Assembly (NCBI RefSeq): GCF_002355735.1
Contig: NZ_AP014879.1
Coordinates: 1,364,001-1,428,000 of the forward strand
Length of the DNA stretch: 64,000 nucleotides
Direction of reading: 5' to 3'
Origin: Sulfuricaulis limicola
GTDB lineage: Bacteria; Pseudomonadota; Gammaproteobacteria; Acidiferrobacterales; Sulfurifustaceae
Below are positions 36,856 to 46,846 of the stretch, in pieces; position 1 is the stretch's first letter; each line of letters opens with the position of its first letter. The notes under the pieces are model-generated. The model ran no database searches and was not told the DNA's origin. It saw only the letters and a program-made list of their open reading frames with translations. Position numbers and translations under genes: made by a program.

Positions 36856-36875
36856 GCCGGATTTCGGCGGGAGGA

Positions 36876-37136
36876 TTATTTCAAAAGCGGATGATCCGCC
36901 GGCAGCTGTTTGGAGTACCAGATGGCCAGCTTATGCCGCATGGATTGCTGCGAAACCTGATCCTCCGGCAGGGGCTGAATCTGCTTGTCATGGACCAGCA
37001 GCCGGTAGATGAACAGGATTTTCTCGCTGGCCGAATCCGTCGGTTCGAAAATCACCGCACCCCGCTCCTCGCCGTACTTCATGCCGGCGAGGATCGCCGC
37101 TTTCACCAGCTCGGCCTCGTGTCTGATTTTCTTCAT
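36876..37136 (-). CDS. DUF5062 family protein
   Basis: An 86-residue soluble protein beginning MKKIRHEAELVKAAILAGMK and ending YSKQLPADHPLLK, both characteristic of DUF5062. Function is unknown; the family is confined mostly to gammaproteobacteria. It follows the CycH-like gene by seven bases on the same strand, so the two are probably cotranscribed. Confidence 0.8.
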   Translation of the reverse strand: MKKIRHEAELVKAAILAGMKYGEERGAVIFEPTDSASEKILFIYRLLVHDKQIQPLPEDQVSQQSMRHKLAIWYSKQLPADHPLLK

Positions 37137-37143
37137 GGCAAAC

Positions 37144-37704
37144 TCAGGGATGGCCTTGGGGCATCCTTGGGCCTTTCTGGCCGGTCAGCACCTTGTCGAT
37201 ACTGATCGATACGGCCTTGGTGCCGTTCGCCACGGGCCCGCTCACGCCTTCCAGATCGCCGTCGCTGGCGTCGGCCATGCCGGACTTGGTGACACGCGCC
37301 ACCACGATGACCTCGGGCGCGCTCGACAGCCGCATCGCGGAACTCATGCCCTGGCTGTCGTCCAGAACAACAGTGACTGGCAGGTCCTTGACCTGTTTGC
37401 GTACCAGCGCCAGCGGCATGCGCGGGCCGCTCGTGGGGCGCGCGAAGATGAATACCACGTCATCCGGCGCGGCCTTCCTGGCCAGCGCCGGGCTCAATGA
37501 CACCGTTACCTTGAGGGACGTTGCTGCGGTCGCGGCGGAATCCTTGATGTCAGTGGTTTCCGTTGCGTGCATGGGCGGGGTATTCGCCATCGGCGCGGCG
37601 GCCGTGGCCTCCGGGCTGCGCTGACAGGCGCTAACGCCGATTCCGGTAATAACGGCGATCATGCCGAGGTATTGCGCGGCTCGTGGATATCTGAAAATCG
37701 TCAT
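37144..37704 (-). CDS. Stand-alone CcmI/CycH C-terminal-like lipoprotein
   Basis: A 186-residue lipoprotein (signal ending ITGIGVSAC). From about residue 63 it matches the C-terminal domain of the cytochrome c maturation protein CcmI: KVTVSLSPALARKAAPDD, FIFARPTSGPRMPLALVRKQ, DLEGVSGPVANG. In CcmI this periplasmic domain follows two membrane helices and TPR repeats and binds apocytochrome; here it stands alone. No other ccm gene is in the window. GGGAG precedes the ATG. Confidence 0.78.
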   Translation of the reverse strand: MTIFRYPRAAQYLGMIAVITGIGVSACQRSPEATAAAPMANTPPMHATETTDIKDSAATAATSLKVTVSLSPALARKAAPDDVVFIFARPTSGPRMPLALVRKQVKDLPVTVVLDDSQGMSSAMRLSSAPEVIVVARVTKSGMADASDGDLEGVSGPVANGTKAVSISIDKVLTGQKGPRMPQGHP

Positions 37705-37841
37705 GGGCTCTCCCTGGATGGAATACGGGTAATGTGGAATGGAACGGTTCATTGTAATCCACTCCGCCGGCTTTATTCTCTACCCGCCGGCAACCATACC
37801 CTTTCAGCGCCGGATAAACGGCGGGCGGCCCGGGACCGGCG

Positions 37842-38456
37842 TCAGACATACAGCAGGATCGCCACATAGTGGCAGACGCTGCCGGCCAGCACGAACAGAT
37901 GCCAGGCCCCGTGCATCCACGGATAGCGCCGGTCGAGCGCGAAGAACACGATGCCGGAGGTATAGAAGATGCCGCCCGCAAGCAGCCAGTAGAACCCGGC
38001 GCGTGGCAGCGCCGCGAGCAGCGGGTCGAGCGCCAGCAATATCAGCCAGCCCATGGTGAAATAGATGACAAATGGCAGCACCCGAGCGCCGCGTCGCGGC
38101 AAGGCATCGAGCACCAGACCCAGTATGGCCATGGCCCAGATCGCGCCGAACAGCCACCATCCCACCGTGCCGTCGAGCGTGACCAGCGTGAACGGCGTGT
38201 AGCTGCCGGCAATCAGCAGGTAGATCGCCTGGTGATCGAGGACGCGAAAGATATTTTTCGCCCGTCCCGGCAGGCTGTGGTAGAGCGTGGAGACGAGATA
38301 GAGCAGAAACAGCGTTGCGCCATAAACGCTGAATGCCGTAATACGGCGCGCGCCGCCGTCCTGCGCCGCCAGCACCACCAGCACTACCGCGCCGGCCAGC
38401 GCCAGCGCCGCGCCAATCATATGTGAAATGCCGTTGAATCGTTCGCTGGTGATCAT
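37842..38456 (-). CDS. Hemolysin III / TrhA family membrane protein
   Basis: A 204-residue protein with seven predicted membrane segments. Family marks are ERFNGISHMIGAALA at the start, LYLVSTLYHSLPG, FRVLDHQAIYLLIAGSYTPF, and MHGAWHLFVLAGSVCHY at the end, which hold the conserved Ser/His/Asp zinc-site residues of PAQR-related proteins. TrhA proteins affect membrane energetics and fluidity. ATG 38456 matches the family N-terminus; the frame extends 24 codons upstream. Confidence 0.9.
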   Translation of the reverse strand: MITSERFNGISHMIGAALALAGAVVLVVLAAQDGGARRITAFSVYGATLFLLYLVSTLYHSLPGRAKNIFRVLDHQAIYLLIAGSYTPFTLVTLDGTVGWWLFGAIWAMAILGLVLDALPRRGARVLPFVIYFTMGWLILLALDPLLAALPRAGFYWLLAGGIFYTSGIVFFALDRRYPWMHGAWHLFVLAGSVCHYVAILLYV

Positions 38457-38675
38457 GCTGGCCGCAATCGCTATCCCTTGCCTCCCGCCCGAAGCAACAG
38501 TAAATCGCAGGCACAGCGCGGCAGACAAGCGTGGTGATGCGTTACACGCGGGTGCGCCATGGACGGCCTGGCGGGCGGTATATATGCCGGTATCCCCTGT
38601 TTTTCACGACGAACGGCGTCATGCCGGGCCCGGCAGTCGGCTAGGCTCGATAAGGATATACCGGGAGGTTCTTCC

Positions 38676-39005
38676 ATGCGCCTGCTTCTGCTCGCCTTGT
38701 CCGTCATGCTCGCCGCCACCGGCGTCCGCGCGGCGGAGTCTGCCCGTCATCATACCGTGAAATGCACGCCCACGATCAACGTCTGGGTCGAGGTGGATGG
38801 CGGGAGCCTCCCGACACGCGAAACCACCAACATCGAAAACAAAAAACGCGTGCAGTTCAGCCTGATCGATTCCGCCGCGTATCGCGGCGACGCCGTGCTG
38901 TGCAATTATGCCACCCGCCGGCGCGACGTGGTCACCTCCTACTCCATCCGCTGCCCGCAGCCACGCAAGGAACGCGGCTACAGGCATTCTTATTCCTGCA
39001 ACTGA
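38676..39005 (+). CDS. Hypothetical secreted protein
   Basis: A 109-residue protein with a clear signal peptide (MRLLLLALSVMLAATGVRAA). The mature part has four cysteines (VKCTPT, AVLCNY, IRCPQ, YSCN), suggesting two disulfide bonds in the periplasm. GGGAGG lies upstream of the ATG. No family was recognised. It is convergent with the MFS gene and divergent from the hemolysin III gene. Confidence 0.7.
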   Translation: MRLLLLALSVMLAATGVRAAESARHHTVKCTPTINVWVEVDGGSLPTRETTNIENKKRVQFSLIDSAAYRGDAVLCNYATRRRDVVTSYSIRCPQPRKERGYRHSYSCN

Positions 39006-39024
39006 AGCGAAAATTCCTGCCTGC

Positions 39025-40347
39025 TTATTTCCGGGTTTGGGCCGGGTCAGTTTCGACATTACCGGTGATATCCACCGCCACCGTCGACAGGCGCCGGCCC
39101 CGGCTTTCCGTCCCCAAGTCCGGGAGCAAACCGGCGAGCAGTCCGATCACCGGGAGAAACGCACAAACGTGAAACAGGAACCGGATGCTGGTGGCATCCG
39201 CGACTTCGCCCAGCACCGCCGCGCCGATGCCGCCGAGACCGAAGGCGAAGCCGAAGAACAGGCCGGCGACGGTGCCCACCCGTGACGGCATCAGCTCCTG
39301 CGCATAGACCACGATGGCCGGAAATGCCGAGGCGAGAATGAAGCCGATGGGCACGCTGAGCACGCCGGTCCAGAACAGGTTGGCGTGCGGTAACAGCAGG
39401 GTGAACGGCAGTACCCCGAGGATCGAACCCCAGATCACCGCCTTGCGGCCGAAGCGGTCGCCGAGTGAACCCCCCGTGATGGTGCCGATGGCGACGGCCG
39501 CGAGAAACACGAACAGATGCACCTGCGCGCTGCGCACCGAGACCTGAAACTGGTCGATCAGATAAAAGGTGTAATAACTGGTCATGCTGGCCATGTAAAA
39601 GAACTTCGAGAATATCAGCGCGATCAGCACGCTGATGGCCAGCGCCACTCTGGCACGCGGCAGCGCGACCGTCGCCCCGCCCTTCGCGGCGTGCAACTTC
39701 ATGCGCGCCAGCCCGTGGCCCTTGTACCAGTGGCCCACGTGTATCAGCAGGAAAATCCCGAGCAGCGCCGCGAGGGAAAACCAGGCGACGCTGGACTGTC
39801 CGTAACGCAGAACGATGAAGGCCGCCAGCAGCGGGCCGATGGCGGAGCCGGCGTTGCCGCCCACCTGAAACAGCGATTGCGCCAGCCCGTGGCGGCCGCC
39901 CGCGGCCATGCGCGCCACGCGCGACGATTCCGGATGGAACACCGAGGAGCCGGCGCCCACCAGCGCCGCCGCCAGCAACAGCACAGGGTAATTGTGAGCG
40001 TACCCCAGCAACAGCAGGCCGGAGAGCGTGAAGCCCATGCCGGTCGCCAGCGAGTACGGCTTGGGTTTGCGATCGATGTAGAAACCGATCAGTGGTTGCA
40101 GCACCGAGGCGGTGAATTGAAACGTGAAGGTCAAAATGCCGATCTGGCCGAAGTCGAGGCCGTAATTGCTCTTCAGCATCGGGTAAATCGCCGGCAGCAG
40201 CGACTGCATCATGTCGTTCAGCAGGTGACAGACGCTGATGGCCGCCAGAATGGGAAATGCCGTTTTCGCGGCTGTGGGGTCGCCGTCACCGGCGCTGGTC
40301 GTGCTCACGCATGGATGCCAGGAGTTTCGTTGCCGAAATCCTAGCAT
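39025..40347 (-). CDS. MFS transporter, fosmidomycin-resistance (Fsr) type
   Basis: A 12-segment major facilitator protein of up to 440 residues. The opening HLLNDMMQSLLPAIYPMLK and the segment GAGSSVFHPESSRVARMAA are typical of Fsr. Fsr-type proteins export fosmidomycin in E. coli; the natural substrate is unknown. The first 13 residues may not be translated, since a GTG at 40308 (STTSAGDG) is nearer the usual N-terminus, but neither start has a good ribosome-binding site. Confidence 0.85.
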   Translation of the reverse strand: MLGFRQRNSWHPCVSTTSAGDGDPTAAKTAFPILAAISVCHLLNDMMQSLLPAIYPMLKSNYGLDFGQIGILTFTFQFTASVLQPLIGFYIDRKPKPYSLATGMGFTLSGLLLLGYAHNYPVLLLAAALVGAGSSVFHPESSRVARMAAGGRHGLAQSLFQVGGNAGSAIGPLLAAFIVLRYGQSSVAWFSLAALLGIFLLIHVGHWYKGHGLARMKLHAAKGGATVALPRARVALAISVLIALIFSKFFYMASMTSYYTFYLIDQFQVSVRSAQVHLFVFLAAVAIGTITGGSLGDRFGRKAVIWGSILGVLPFTLLLPHANLFWTGVLSVPIGFILASAFPAIVVYAQELMPSRVGTVAGLFFGFAFGLGGIGAAVLGEVADATSIRFLFHVCAFLPVIGLLAGLLPDLGTESRGRRLSTVAVDITGNVETDPAQTRK

Positions 40348-40433
40348 AATGCGGGAATCTGCAAGTAAAGCCTGGATGCCCGCCGCAGCCTGTCCTCGAA
40401 TGCGTTAGTCGGGGACGGGCATGATGGCACAAA

Positions 40434-42062
40434 TTACCGGGCCTTCTGCATCCGGCCCGGCGCCTGCGCCGCCAGCTGTTCCTGGCGCAGCAGGTAATCC
40501 TCATAGGTGCCGCCAAAATTCTCGATGCCCTGCGGCGTCATCTCGATGATGCGCGTGGCCAGGGACGAGACAAATTCACGGTCGTGGCTGACGAAAATCA
40601 GCGTGCCCGGGTATTTTTCCAGCGCGGTGTTGAGCGACTCGATGGATTCCATGTCCAGGTGGTTGGTGGGCTCGTCCATGATCAGCACGTTCGGCTGCTG
40701 CAGCATCAGCTTGCCGAACAGCATGCGCCCCTGCTCACCGCCGGACAGCGCCTTGGTCGTTTTCTTGATTTCGTCCTGGGAGAACAGCAGCCGGCCGAGC
40801 ACGGCGCGGATTGCCTGTTCGTCATCACTGGGCTTTTTCCACTGGTTCATCCAGTCGAGCAGCGACATCTCCTTCGCGAAATCGGCAGCGTGGTCCTGCG
40901 CGTAGTAACCCGGCATGGCATTCTCCGACCACTTCACGGTACCGCTCTCGGGGGCGAGCTCCCCGACCAGGGTACGCAGCAACGTGGTCTTGCCGATGCC
41001 GTTGGGGCCGATCACGGCCACGCGCTCGCCGACCTCGACCGACAGGCTGAGGTTTTTGAACAACGGTGTCGCGCCATAGCCCTGACTCAGCTTTTTCACT
41101 TCCAGCGCCAAGCGGTAAAGCCGCTTGGCCTGATCGAAACGCAGGAACGGATTCTGCCGGCTCGACGGCTTGACCTCGGCCAGCTCGATCTTCTCGATCT
41201 GGCGCGCGCGCGAGGTCGCCTGCCTGGCCTTGGAGGCGTTGGCCGAGAAGCGGCTGACGAAGGTCTGAAGCTCCTCGATCTGGGCCTTCTTCCTGGCGTT
41301 GTCGGACAACAATTGATTGCGCACCAGGGTGGCGGCAGTCATGTACTCGTCGTAGTTGCCGGGATAGACGCGCAGTTCGCCGTAATCGAGATCCGCCATG
41401 TGCGTGCACACGCCGTTCAAAAAATGGCGGTCGTGCGAGATGATGATCATGGTGCTGTTGCGCGCGTTGAGCACGTCTTCCAGCCAGCGGATGGTGTTGA
41501 TATCGAGATGGTTGGTCGGCTCGTCCAGCAGCAGGATGTCCGGGTCGGAGAACAGCGCCTGCGCCAGCAGCACGCGCAGTTTCCAGCCCGGTGCCACGGC
41601 GCTCATCGGGCCGGTATGCTGCTCCAGCGGGATGCCGAGGCCGAGCAGCAATTCACCGGCACGCGCTTCGGCGGTGTAGCCGTCGAGTTCGGCGAACCGG
41701 TGTTCCAGGTCCGCCACCTTCATGCCGTCCTCTTCGCTCATTTCCGCCAGACCGTAGATGCGGTCACGCTCCTGTTTCACGCGCCACAATTCGGCGTGGC
41801 CCATGATCACGGTGTCGAGCACGGTGTCATTCTCGAACGCGAACTGGTCCTGGCGCAGCTTGCCGAGGCGCTCGTTGGCGTCGACCGAGACGTTGCCCGA
41901 ACTCGGTTCCAGGTCGCCGCCGAGGATTTTCATGAACGTCGATTTGCCGCAGCCGTTGGCGCCGATCAGGCCATAGCGGTTGCCGTTGCCGAACTTGACC
42001 GAGATGTTCTCGAACAGGGGCTTGGCCCCGAACTGCATGGTGATGTTGGCGGTGGTAATCAT
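40434..42062 (-). CDS. ybiT: ABC-F ATPase YbiT
   Basis: A 542-residue soluble ABC-F protein acting on the ribosome. It has two ATPase cassettes: first Walker [10 protein letters not shown], Walker [13 protein letters not shown]; second [17 protein letters not shown] and [12 protein letters not shown]. The charged linker between them (about residues 240-310) is shorter than in antibiotic-resistance ABC-F proteins. The first signature is degenerate (AVAPGWKLR), as in E. coli YbiT. It starts seven bases after the rhlE stop, so the two are probably cotranscribed. The frame upstream of 42062 is a shadow of rhlE. Confidence 0.93.
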   Translation of the reverse strand: MITTANITMQFGAKPLFENISVKFGNGNRYGLIGANGCGKSTFMKILGGDLEPSSGNVSVDANERLGKLRQDQFAFENDTVLDTVIMGHAELWRVKQERDRIYGLAEMSEEDGMKVADLEHRFAELDGYTAEARAGELLLGLGIPLEQHTGPMSAVAPGWKLRVLLAQALFSDPDILLLDEPTNHLDINTIRWLEDVLNARNSTMIIISHDRHFLNGVCTHMADLDYGELRVYPGNYDEYMTAATLVRNQLLSDNARKKAQIEELQTFVSRFSANASKARQATSRARQIEKIELAEVKPSSRQNPFLRFDQAKRLYRLALEVKKLSQGYGATPLFKNLSLSVEVGERVAVIGPNGIGKTTLLRTLVGELAPESGTVKWSENAMPGYYAQDHAADFAKEMSLLDWMNQWKKPSDDEQAIRAVLGRLLFSQDEIKKTTKALSGGEQGRMLFGKLMLQQPNVLIMDEPTNHLDMESIESLNTALEKYPGTLIFVSHDREFVSSLATRIIEMTPQGIENFGGTYEDYLLRQEQLAAQAPGRMQKAR

Positions 42063-42069
42063 GTGGAAA

Positions 42070-43650
42070 TCACCAGGAGCGGCGCACGGTGCCCTTGCCT
42101 GCCGATGTGCGTGTGCGTCGTGCCGGCTTGTCGGACTTGTCGAACGAACTGCGCACCTGGGTGTGGCTGCTGATGCCTTCCGGCGTGCGGCGGTTGCCGT
42201 CCACTTCTCCGCGTGGCGCATGGCTGTTGCCATGCGCTTCGGACGTGTGCCGGGCGTGATGCGGTGCGTGCTGGCGCTGTTCGGCGGAACGGGCATGCGG
42301 ATTCGAATGCGAACGCTGTCCAGCGGAACGCGGCTGCGCATCCGAATGGGTGCGCTCGCCACGGGCATGCGGACGTGCACGCTGATCGTCGCCGCGACCT
42401 TGCGTATGGCGTTGCGGTTGTTGGTGGCGGCGATGTTCACCGTCCTGGCGCTGGCCCTGCGGCCTGCCACCGCCGCGCTGGCCGCGTCCATGACTGATCG
42501 GTTCGGCCCTGATTGACGGATTCGGCTCGAAACCTTCAACGACGGCCTTCGGGATCTCGCGCTTGAGCAGACGCTGGATGTCGCGCAGGTATTCGTGTTC
42601 GTCCACGCACACCAGCGAGACCGCCTGCCCTTCCTTGCCGGCACGGCCGGTGCGGCCGATGCGATGCACGTAATCCTCCGGCACGTTCGGCAGTTCGTAA
42701 TTCACGACGTGCGGCAACTGGTCGATGTCCAGACCGCGCGCGGCGATGTCGGTCGCCACCAGCACCCGCACCTCGCCCTTTTTGAAATCCGCCAGCGCCT
42801 TGGTGCGCGCGCTCTGGCTCTTGTTGCCGTGGATGGCGGAAGTGCTGATGCCGTCATCGTCCAGCTGATCGGCCAGACGATTGGCGCCGTGCTTGGTGCG
42901 GGTAAACACCAGCACCTGCTTCCAGCCCTGCGAATGAATGAGGTGTGCCAGCAGTTCGCGTTTACGCACGCGATCCACCGGATGGTATACCTGCGACACC
43001 AGCTCGGCAGCGACGCTCTGACGCGCCACTTCGATCAGCGCGGGAGAATTTAACAATCCATCCGCGAGCTGCTTGATCTCGTCGGAGAAGGTCGCGGAGA
43101 ACAGCAGGTTCTGGCGTTTCTTTGGCAGCAGCGCGAGGATCTTGCGGATGTCGCGGATGAAGCCCATGTCGAGCATGCGATCGGCCTCGTCCAGCACCAG
43201 GATTTCGACGTGCGACAGGTCCACGGTTCGCTGGCTGACGTGGTCGAGCAGGCGCCCCGGCGTCGCCACCAGGATGTCCACGCCGCGGCGCAGGGTGTCG
43301 ATCTGGGGATGGATGCCGACGCCGCCGAAAATCACGGTGGACTTCAGCGACACATGTTTGCCGTAGGTGCGCACGCTCTCCTCCACCTGTGCGGCGAGTT
43401 CACGCGTCGGCGTCAGGATCAGGGCGCGGACCGCGCGGCGCGCGCCTTGCGGCGTGGCGTTGAGGCGTTGCAACAGCGGCAGCGTGAAACCGGCGGTTTT
43501 GCCGGTGCCGGTCTGCGCGCCGGCGAGGATGTCGCGCCCCTCGAGGATGACGGGGATGGCCTGTATTTGAATCGGGGTGGCCTGGGTATAGCCTTTTTCG
43601 GACACAGCACGGACTAATTCGGCCGACAGGCCGAGGGATGAAAATGACAT
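42070..43650 (-). CDS. rhlE: DEAD-box RNA helicase RhlE
   Basis: A 526-residue ATP-dependent RNA helicase. The core has the Q motif ([12 protein letters not shown]), [31 protein letters not shown] and [10 protein letters not shown]. From about residue 385 a long low-complexity tail rich in His, Arg, Gln and Gly ([13 protein letters not shown] ...) follows, probably disordered and RNA-binding. RhlE helps ribosome maturation and RNA decay. A likely promoter leaves a 5' leader of about 134 bases. Confidence 0.93.
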   Translation of the reverse strand: MSFSSLGLSAELVRAVSEKGYTQATPIQIQAIPVILEGRDILAGAQTGTGKTAGFTLPLLQRLNATPQGARRAVRALILTPTRELAAQVEESVRTYGKHVSLKSTVIFGGVGIHPQIDTLRRGVDILVATPGRLLDHVSQRTVDLSHVEILVLDEADRMLDMGFIRDIRKILALLPKKRQNLLFSATFSDEIKQLADGLLNSPALIEVARQSVAAELVSQVYHPVDRVRKRELLAHLIHSQGWKQVLVFTRTKHGANRLADQLDDDGISTSAIHGNKSQSARTKALADFKKGEVRVLVATDIAARGLDIDQLPHVVNYELPNVPEDYVHRIGRTGRAGKEGQAVSLVCVDEHEYLRDIQRLLKREIPKAVVEGFEPNPSIRAEPISHGRGQRGGGRPQGQRQDGEHRRHQQPQRHTQGRGDDQRARPHARGERTHSDAQPRSAGQRSHSNPHARSAEQRQHAPHHARHTSEAHGNSHAPRGEVDGNRRTPEGISSHTQVRSSFDKSDKPARRTRTSAGKGTVRRSW

Positions 43651-43790
43651 AAAGAATGATTGCTCCTGGATGGCCTACCCGAAAACTGGGCCGGTCTAGG
43701 CGCTACCTATATATGTTGAAGTTGTTCGAGGTGAACCGAGATGGAAAACCGCGAAGGGATCGGGGCAGACCGGTGTGCGCCGATGGCCGC

Positions 43791-43821
43791 ATTGTAACAG
43801 AAACTGCGGGGAAACGGGCAA
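43791..43821 (-). promoter_or_regulatory. Extended -10 promoter of rhlE
   Basis: On the minus strand TGT-TACAAT (43799-43791) forms an extended -10, with TTGCCC (43821-43816) 19 bases upstream as a weak -35. Transcription would start near 43784 and give a leader of about 134 bases before rhlE. Long leaders are typical of cold-regulated helicase mRNAs. Confidence 0.4.
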
Positions 43822-43825
43822 ATCT

Positions 43826-44029
43826 TCAGTAATGCGGTGGTGGTTTCTCGTCCTCCTGCGGGATGACCATGGAGGGCGCGAGCGCCGCCAGCCGCGACTT
43901 CACGGCCTCCAGCTCCTGCGTCAGCCGGTCAATCTGGCGCTGCTGGTCCGTCACCACCTCGTTCAGGTCCTGGATGGTCTTTTCCTGAAACGCCACGCGC
44001 ACTTCCAGTTCGGTCAGTCGTTCGTTCAT
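43826..44029 (-). CDS. slyX: SlyX family protein
   Basis: A 67-residue coiled-coil protein: [20 protein letters not shown], then [20 protein letters not shown], ending PPPHY, the conserved SlyX tail. It is cytoplasmic, of unknown function. ATG 44029 matches the family; 11 extra codons upstream do not. It lies just upstream of the rhlE promoter. Confidence 0.93.
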   Translation of the reverse strand: MNERLTELEVRVAFQEKTIQDLNEVVTDQQRQIDRLTQELEAVKSRLAALAPSMVIPQEDEKPPPHY

Positions 44030-44220
44030 GCCCAGATCCTTCGTCGCTCCGATGTGTGGCAATTATCGCCATATTATCCGTTTGCTGTAACCGCCGGCAT
44101 CCGCCCGGCTCCCTGAACCTGCACGGACGCTTGGTTTATGGCCACCCCGTTGTCCGTGCCGCGCGGTCGTTCTACCATGAACGTCCGGCTCGGATACCCG
44201 CCAGGGAAAGGAGGCATGCC

Positions 44221-44685
44221 ATGGTCAGCCTGCTCATCAACGGGAAACAGCAGGAGGTGGACATCGCCGCCGACACGCCGTTGCTGTGGGTGTTGCGCGA
44301 TCACGTCGGCCTCACGGGCACGAAATACGGCTGCGGCATCGCCGCCTGCGGTGCCTGCACCGTACTCGTCGACGGACAGCCGGTGCGCAGCTGCATCACC
44401 CCTGCCTCGTCTGTAAGTGGCAAAAAAATTACCACCATCGAAGGCCTGTCACCGGAACACAAGCATCCGGTGCAGCAGGCCTGGATCGCCGAGGATGTCC
44501 CGCAGTGTGGCTATTGCCAGTCGGGCCAGATTCTCTCCGCCGTGGCACTGCTCAGCGCCAAACCCAAACCCTCCGATCAGGACATCGACAATGCCATGAG
44601 CGGCGTGCTGTGCCGCTGCGGCACCTACGTGCGCATCCGCCGCGCCATCAAGAAGGCCGCGGCGCTGATGGCCAAGGAGGTGTGA
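44221..44685 (+). CDS. iorA: Molybdenum hydroxylase [2Fe-2S] subunit (IorA-like)
   Basis: A 154-residue iron-sulfur subunit of a xanthine-oxidase-family hydroxylase. It carries two [2Fe-2S] clusters: plant-type cysteines in [14 protein letters not shown] plus RSC, then CGYCQSGQ and CRCGTYVRI. It passes electrons from the Mo centre. GGAGG precedes ATG 44221, and the next gene begins one base after the stop. There is no FAD subunit gene in the operon, as in isoquinoline 1-oxidoreductase-type enzymes, so the acceptor is probably a cytochrome or other carrier. Confidence 0.88.
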   Translation: MVSLLINGKQQEVDIAADTPLLWVLRDHVGLTGTKYGCGIAACGACTVLVDGQPVRSCITPASSVSGKKITTIEGLSPEHKHPVQQAWIAEDVPQCGYCQSGQILSAVALLSAKPKPSDQDIDNAMSGVLCRCGTYVRIRRAIKKAAALMAKEV

Positions 44686-44686
44686 C

Positions 44687-46843
44687 TTGAATACATCCCT
44701 GAATCTCAATCGTCGTGAATTTCTCAAGGTGTCGGCTCTCGCCGGCGGCGGGCTGCTGATCGGTTTGTATCTGCCAGGTCGGCTCGAGGCCGCCGCCAAT
44801 CCCGCCACCGCGGAATTCACACCGAATGCCTTCCTGCGCGTCGCGCCGGACAATACCGTGACGGTGATCGTCAAGCATCTGGAAATGGGACAAGGCGTTT
44901 ATACCGGCTTGCCGACCATCGTGGCGGACGAACTGGACGCGGACTGGAGCCAGATCCGCGTGGAATCCGCGCCGGCCGATGCTGCACGTTACGGCAACCT
45001 CGCCTGGGGCGGAACCTCGCAGGGCACCGGCGGCAGCACCAGCGTCAACAATTCCTGGGAACAGCTGCGCCGCGCCGGCGCCACCGCGCGCGCCATGCTG
45101 ATCAATGCCGCGGCGCAGAACTGGAAAGTGAATGCAAGCACTTTGCGCGCCGAGAACGGATTCGTTATCGACGCCAAAAACAATCGCCGCACGAGCTACG
45201 GCGAGCTCGCTTCGCTGGCCGCGACCCTGCCGCCGCCCGCGGACGTGCCGCTCAAATCACCGAAACAATGGAAATACATCGGCAAGCACGTGCCGCGCAC
45301 CGACAGTGCCGACAAGTCCAGCGGCAAGGCGGTCTATGCCAGCGATGTCCGCCTGCCCGGCATGCTCACCGCGCTGGTGGCGCGCCCTCCCCTGTTTGGC
45401 GCCAGGGCCCGGAGCTTCAATGCCACGGCGGTGAAGATGATGCCCGGCGTGAAGGCCGTGATCGCGATCCCGCAGGGCGTGGCGGTAGTCGCCACCGATT
45501 TCTGGTCGGCGAAGCAGGCACGCGACGCACTGCAAGTGGAGTGGGACGACAGCGCCGCCGAGAAGCGTTCGAGTGACGAGTTGCTGGCGCAGTATCGGGA
45601 ACTGGCGCGCAAACCCGGTGCCGTGGCGCATCGCGCGGGCGATGTCGCCTACGGCCTCAAAGACGCCGCGAAAAAAATCGAGGCCACCTTCGAGTTCCCG
45701 TACCTGGCGCACGCGGCCATGGAACCGCTGTCCTGCGTGGTGCGCCTGGGAGACAACGCCTGCGAGGTGTGGGCCGGTTCGCAACAGCAGACACTCGATC
45801 AGGCCACCGCCGCGCGCATCGCCGGACTCAAACCCGAGCAGGTCACGATCCATACGCTGCTCGCCGGCGGCAGCTTCGGCCGGCACGCGAACCCGACCGC
45901 GGATTACGTCAGCGAAGGCGTGGAAGTGGCCAAGGCCACGCGCGCCCTGAACGCGCCGATCCGGCTGCTGTGGACGCGCGAGGACGACATGCGTGGCGGC
46001 TACTATCGTCCCCTGTACGTGCACACGATCAGCGCCGGCCTCGACAAGCGCGGCCGGCCGCTGGCGTGGCAGCACCGCATCGTCGGGCAATCGATTCTCG
46101 CCGGCACCATGTTCGGATCCGGGATAAAGGACGGCATCGACTTCACCTCGGTCGAAGGCGCGGCCAATCTCCCCTACACGATACCCAACATGCTGGTGGA
46201 TTTGCATACCACGCAGGCCGGCGTGCCGGTGCTGTGGTGGCGCAGCGTGGGCAGCACGCACACCGCGTTCTCGACCGAAGTCATGATCAATGAACTCGCC
46301 GTCGCCGCCAGGCAGGACCCGGTAGCTTTCCGCCGCGCGCTGCTCAAGGACCATCCGCGTCATCGTGCTGTCCTCGACCTTGCGGCCCGGAAGTCCGGCT
46401 GGGACAAGCCACTGCCGAAAGGACGCTGGCGCGGCGTGGCGGTGCACGAATCGTTCAATTCGTATGTCGCCGAAGTGGCGGAAATCAGCATCGCCGACGG
46501 CAAACCGAAGGTCGAACGCGTGGTGTGTGCCGTGGACTGCGGCGTGGCCGTCAACCCGGACATGGTGCGCGCGCAAATGGAGTCCGGCATCATCTTCGGG
46601 CTGTCCGCGGCGCTGTACGGCGAGATCACGATCAAGGATGGCCAGGTGGTGCAATCGAACTATCACGACTATCCGATCTTGCGCATCAACGAGACGCCGG
46701 ACATCGAGGTGCACATCGTCCCGAGCAAGGCCACGCCGACCGGCGTCGGCGAGCCGGGTGTGCCGCCGATCGCCCCGGCCGTGGCCAACGCCGTGTTTGC
46801 CGCCACCGGCAAGCCGGTGCGGCGTCTGCCGATCCGGATCTGA
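44687..46843 (+). CDS. iorB: Molybdenum hydroxylase large subunit (IorB-like), Tat-exported
   Basis: A 718-residue molybdopterin-binding subunit. The N-terminus has a twin-arginine signal ([15 protein letters not shown]), so the folded complex should be exported with its Fe-S partner. MPT-binding segments include [11 protein letters not shown], and the catalytic Glu689 lies in [10 protein letters not shown] near the end. The start is a TTG with GGAGG six bases upstream, inside the end of the Fe-S gene ribosome-coupling zone. The substrate (an N-heterocycle or aldehyde) cannot be read from sequence. Confidence 0.88.
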   Translation: MNTSLNLNRREFLKVSALAGGGLLIGLYLPGRLEAAANPATAEFTPNAFLRVAPDNTVTVIVKHLEMGQGVYTGLPTIVADELDADWSQIRVESAPADAARYGNLAWGGTSQGTGGSTSVNNSWEQLRRAGATARAMLINAAAQNWKVNASTLRAENGFVIDAKNNRRTSYGELASLAATLPPPADVPLKSPKQWKYIGKHVPRTDSADKSSGKAVYASDVRLPGMLTALVARPPLFGARARSFNATAVKMMPGVKAVIAIPQGVAVVATDFWSAKQARDALQVEWDDSAAEKRSSDELLAQYRELARKPGAVAHRAGDVAYGLKDAAKKIEATFEFPYLAHAAMEPLSCVVRLGDNACEVWAGSQQQTLDQATAARIAGLKPEQVTIHTLLAGGSFGRHANPTADYVSEGVEVAKATRALNAPIRLLWTREDDMRGGYYRPLYVHTISAGLDKRGRPLAWQHRIVGQSILAGTMFGSGIKDGIDFTSVEGAANLPYTIPNMLVDLHTTQAGVPVLWWRSVGSTHTAFSTEVMINELAVAARQDPVAFRRALLKDHPRHRAVLDLAARKSGWDKPLPKGRWRGVAVHESFNSYVAEVAEISIADGKPKVERVVCAVDCGVAVNPDMVRAQMESGIIFGLSAALYGEITIKDGQVVQSNYHDYPILRINETPDIEVHIVPSKATPTGVGEPGVPPIAPAVANAVFAATGKPVRRLPIRI

Positions 46844-46846
46844 CCG

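Noticed and set aside
40434-42644. YbiT as a 736-residue protein with a long basic N-terminal extension
   Set aside because: The extra 194 residues are an alternative frame of the rhlE tail; the family N-terminus starts at 42062.
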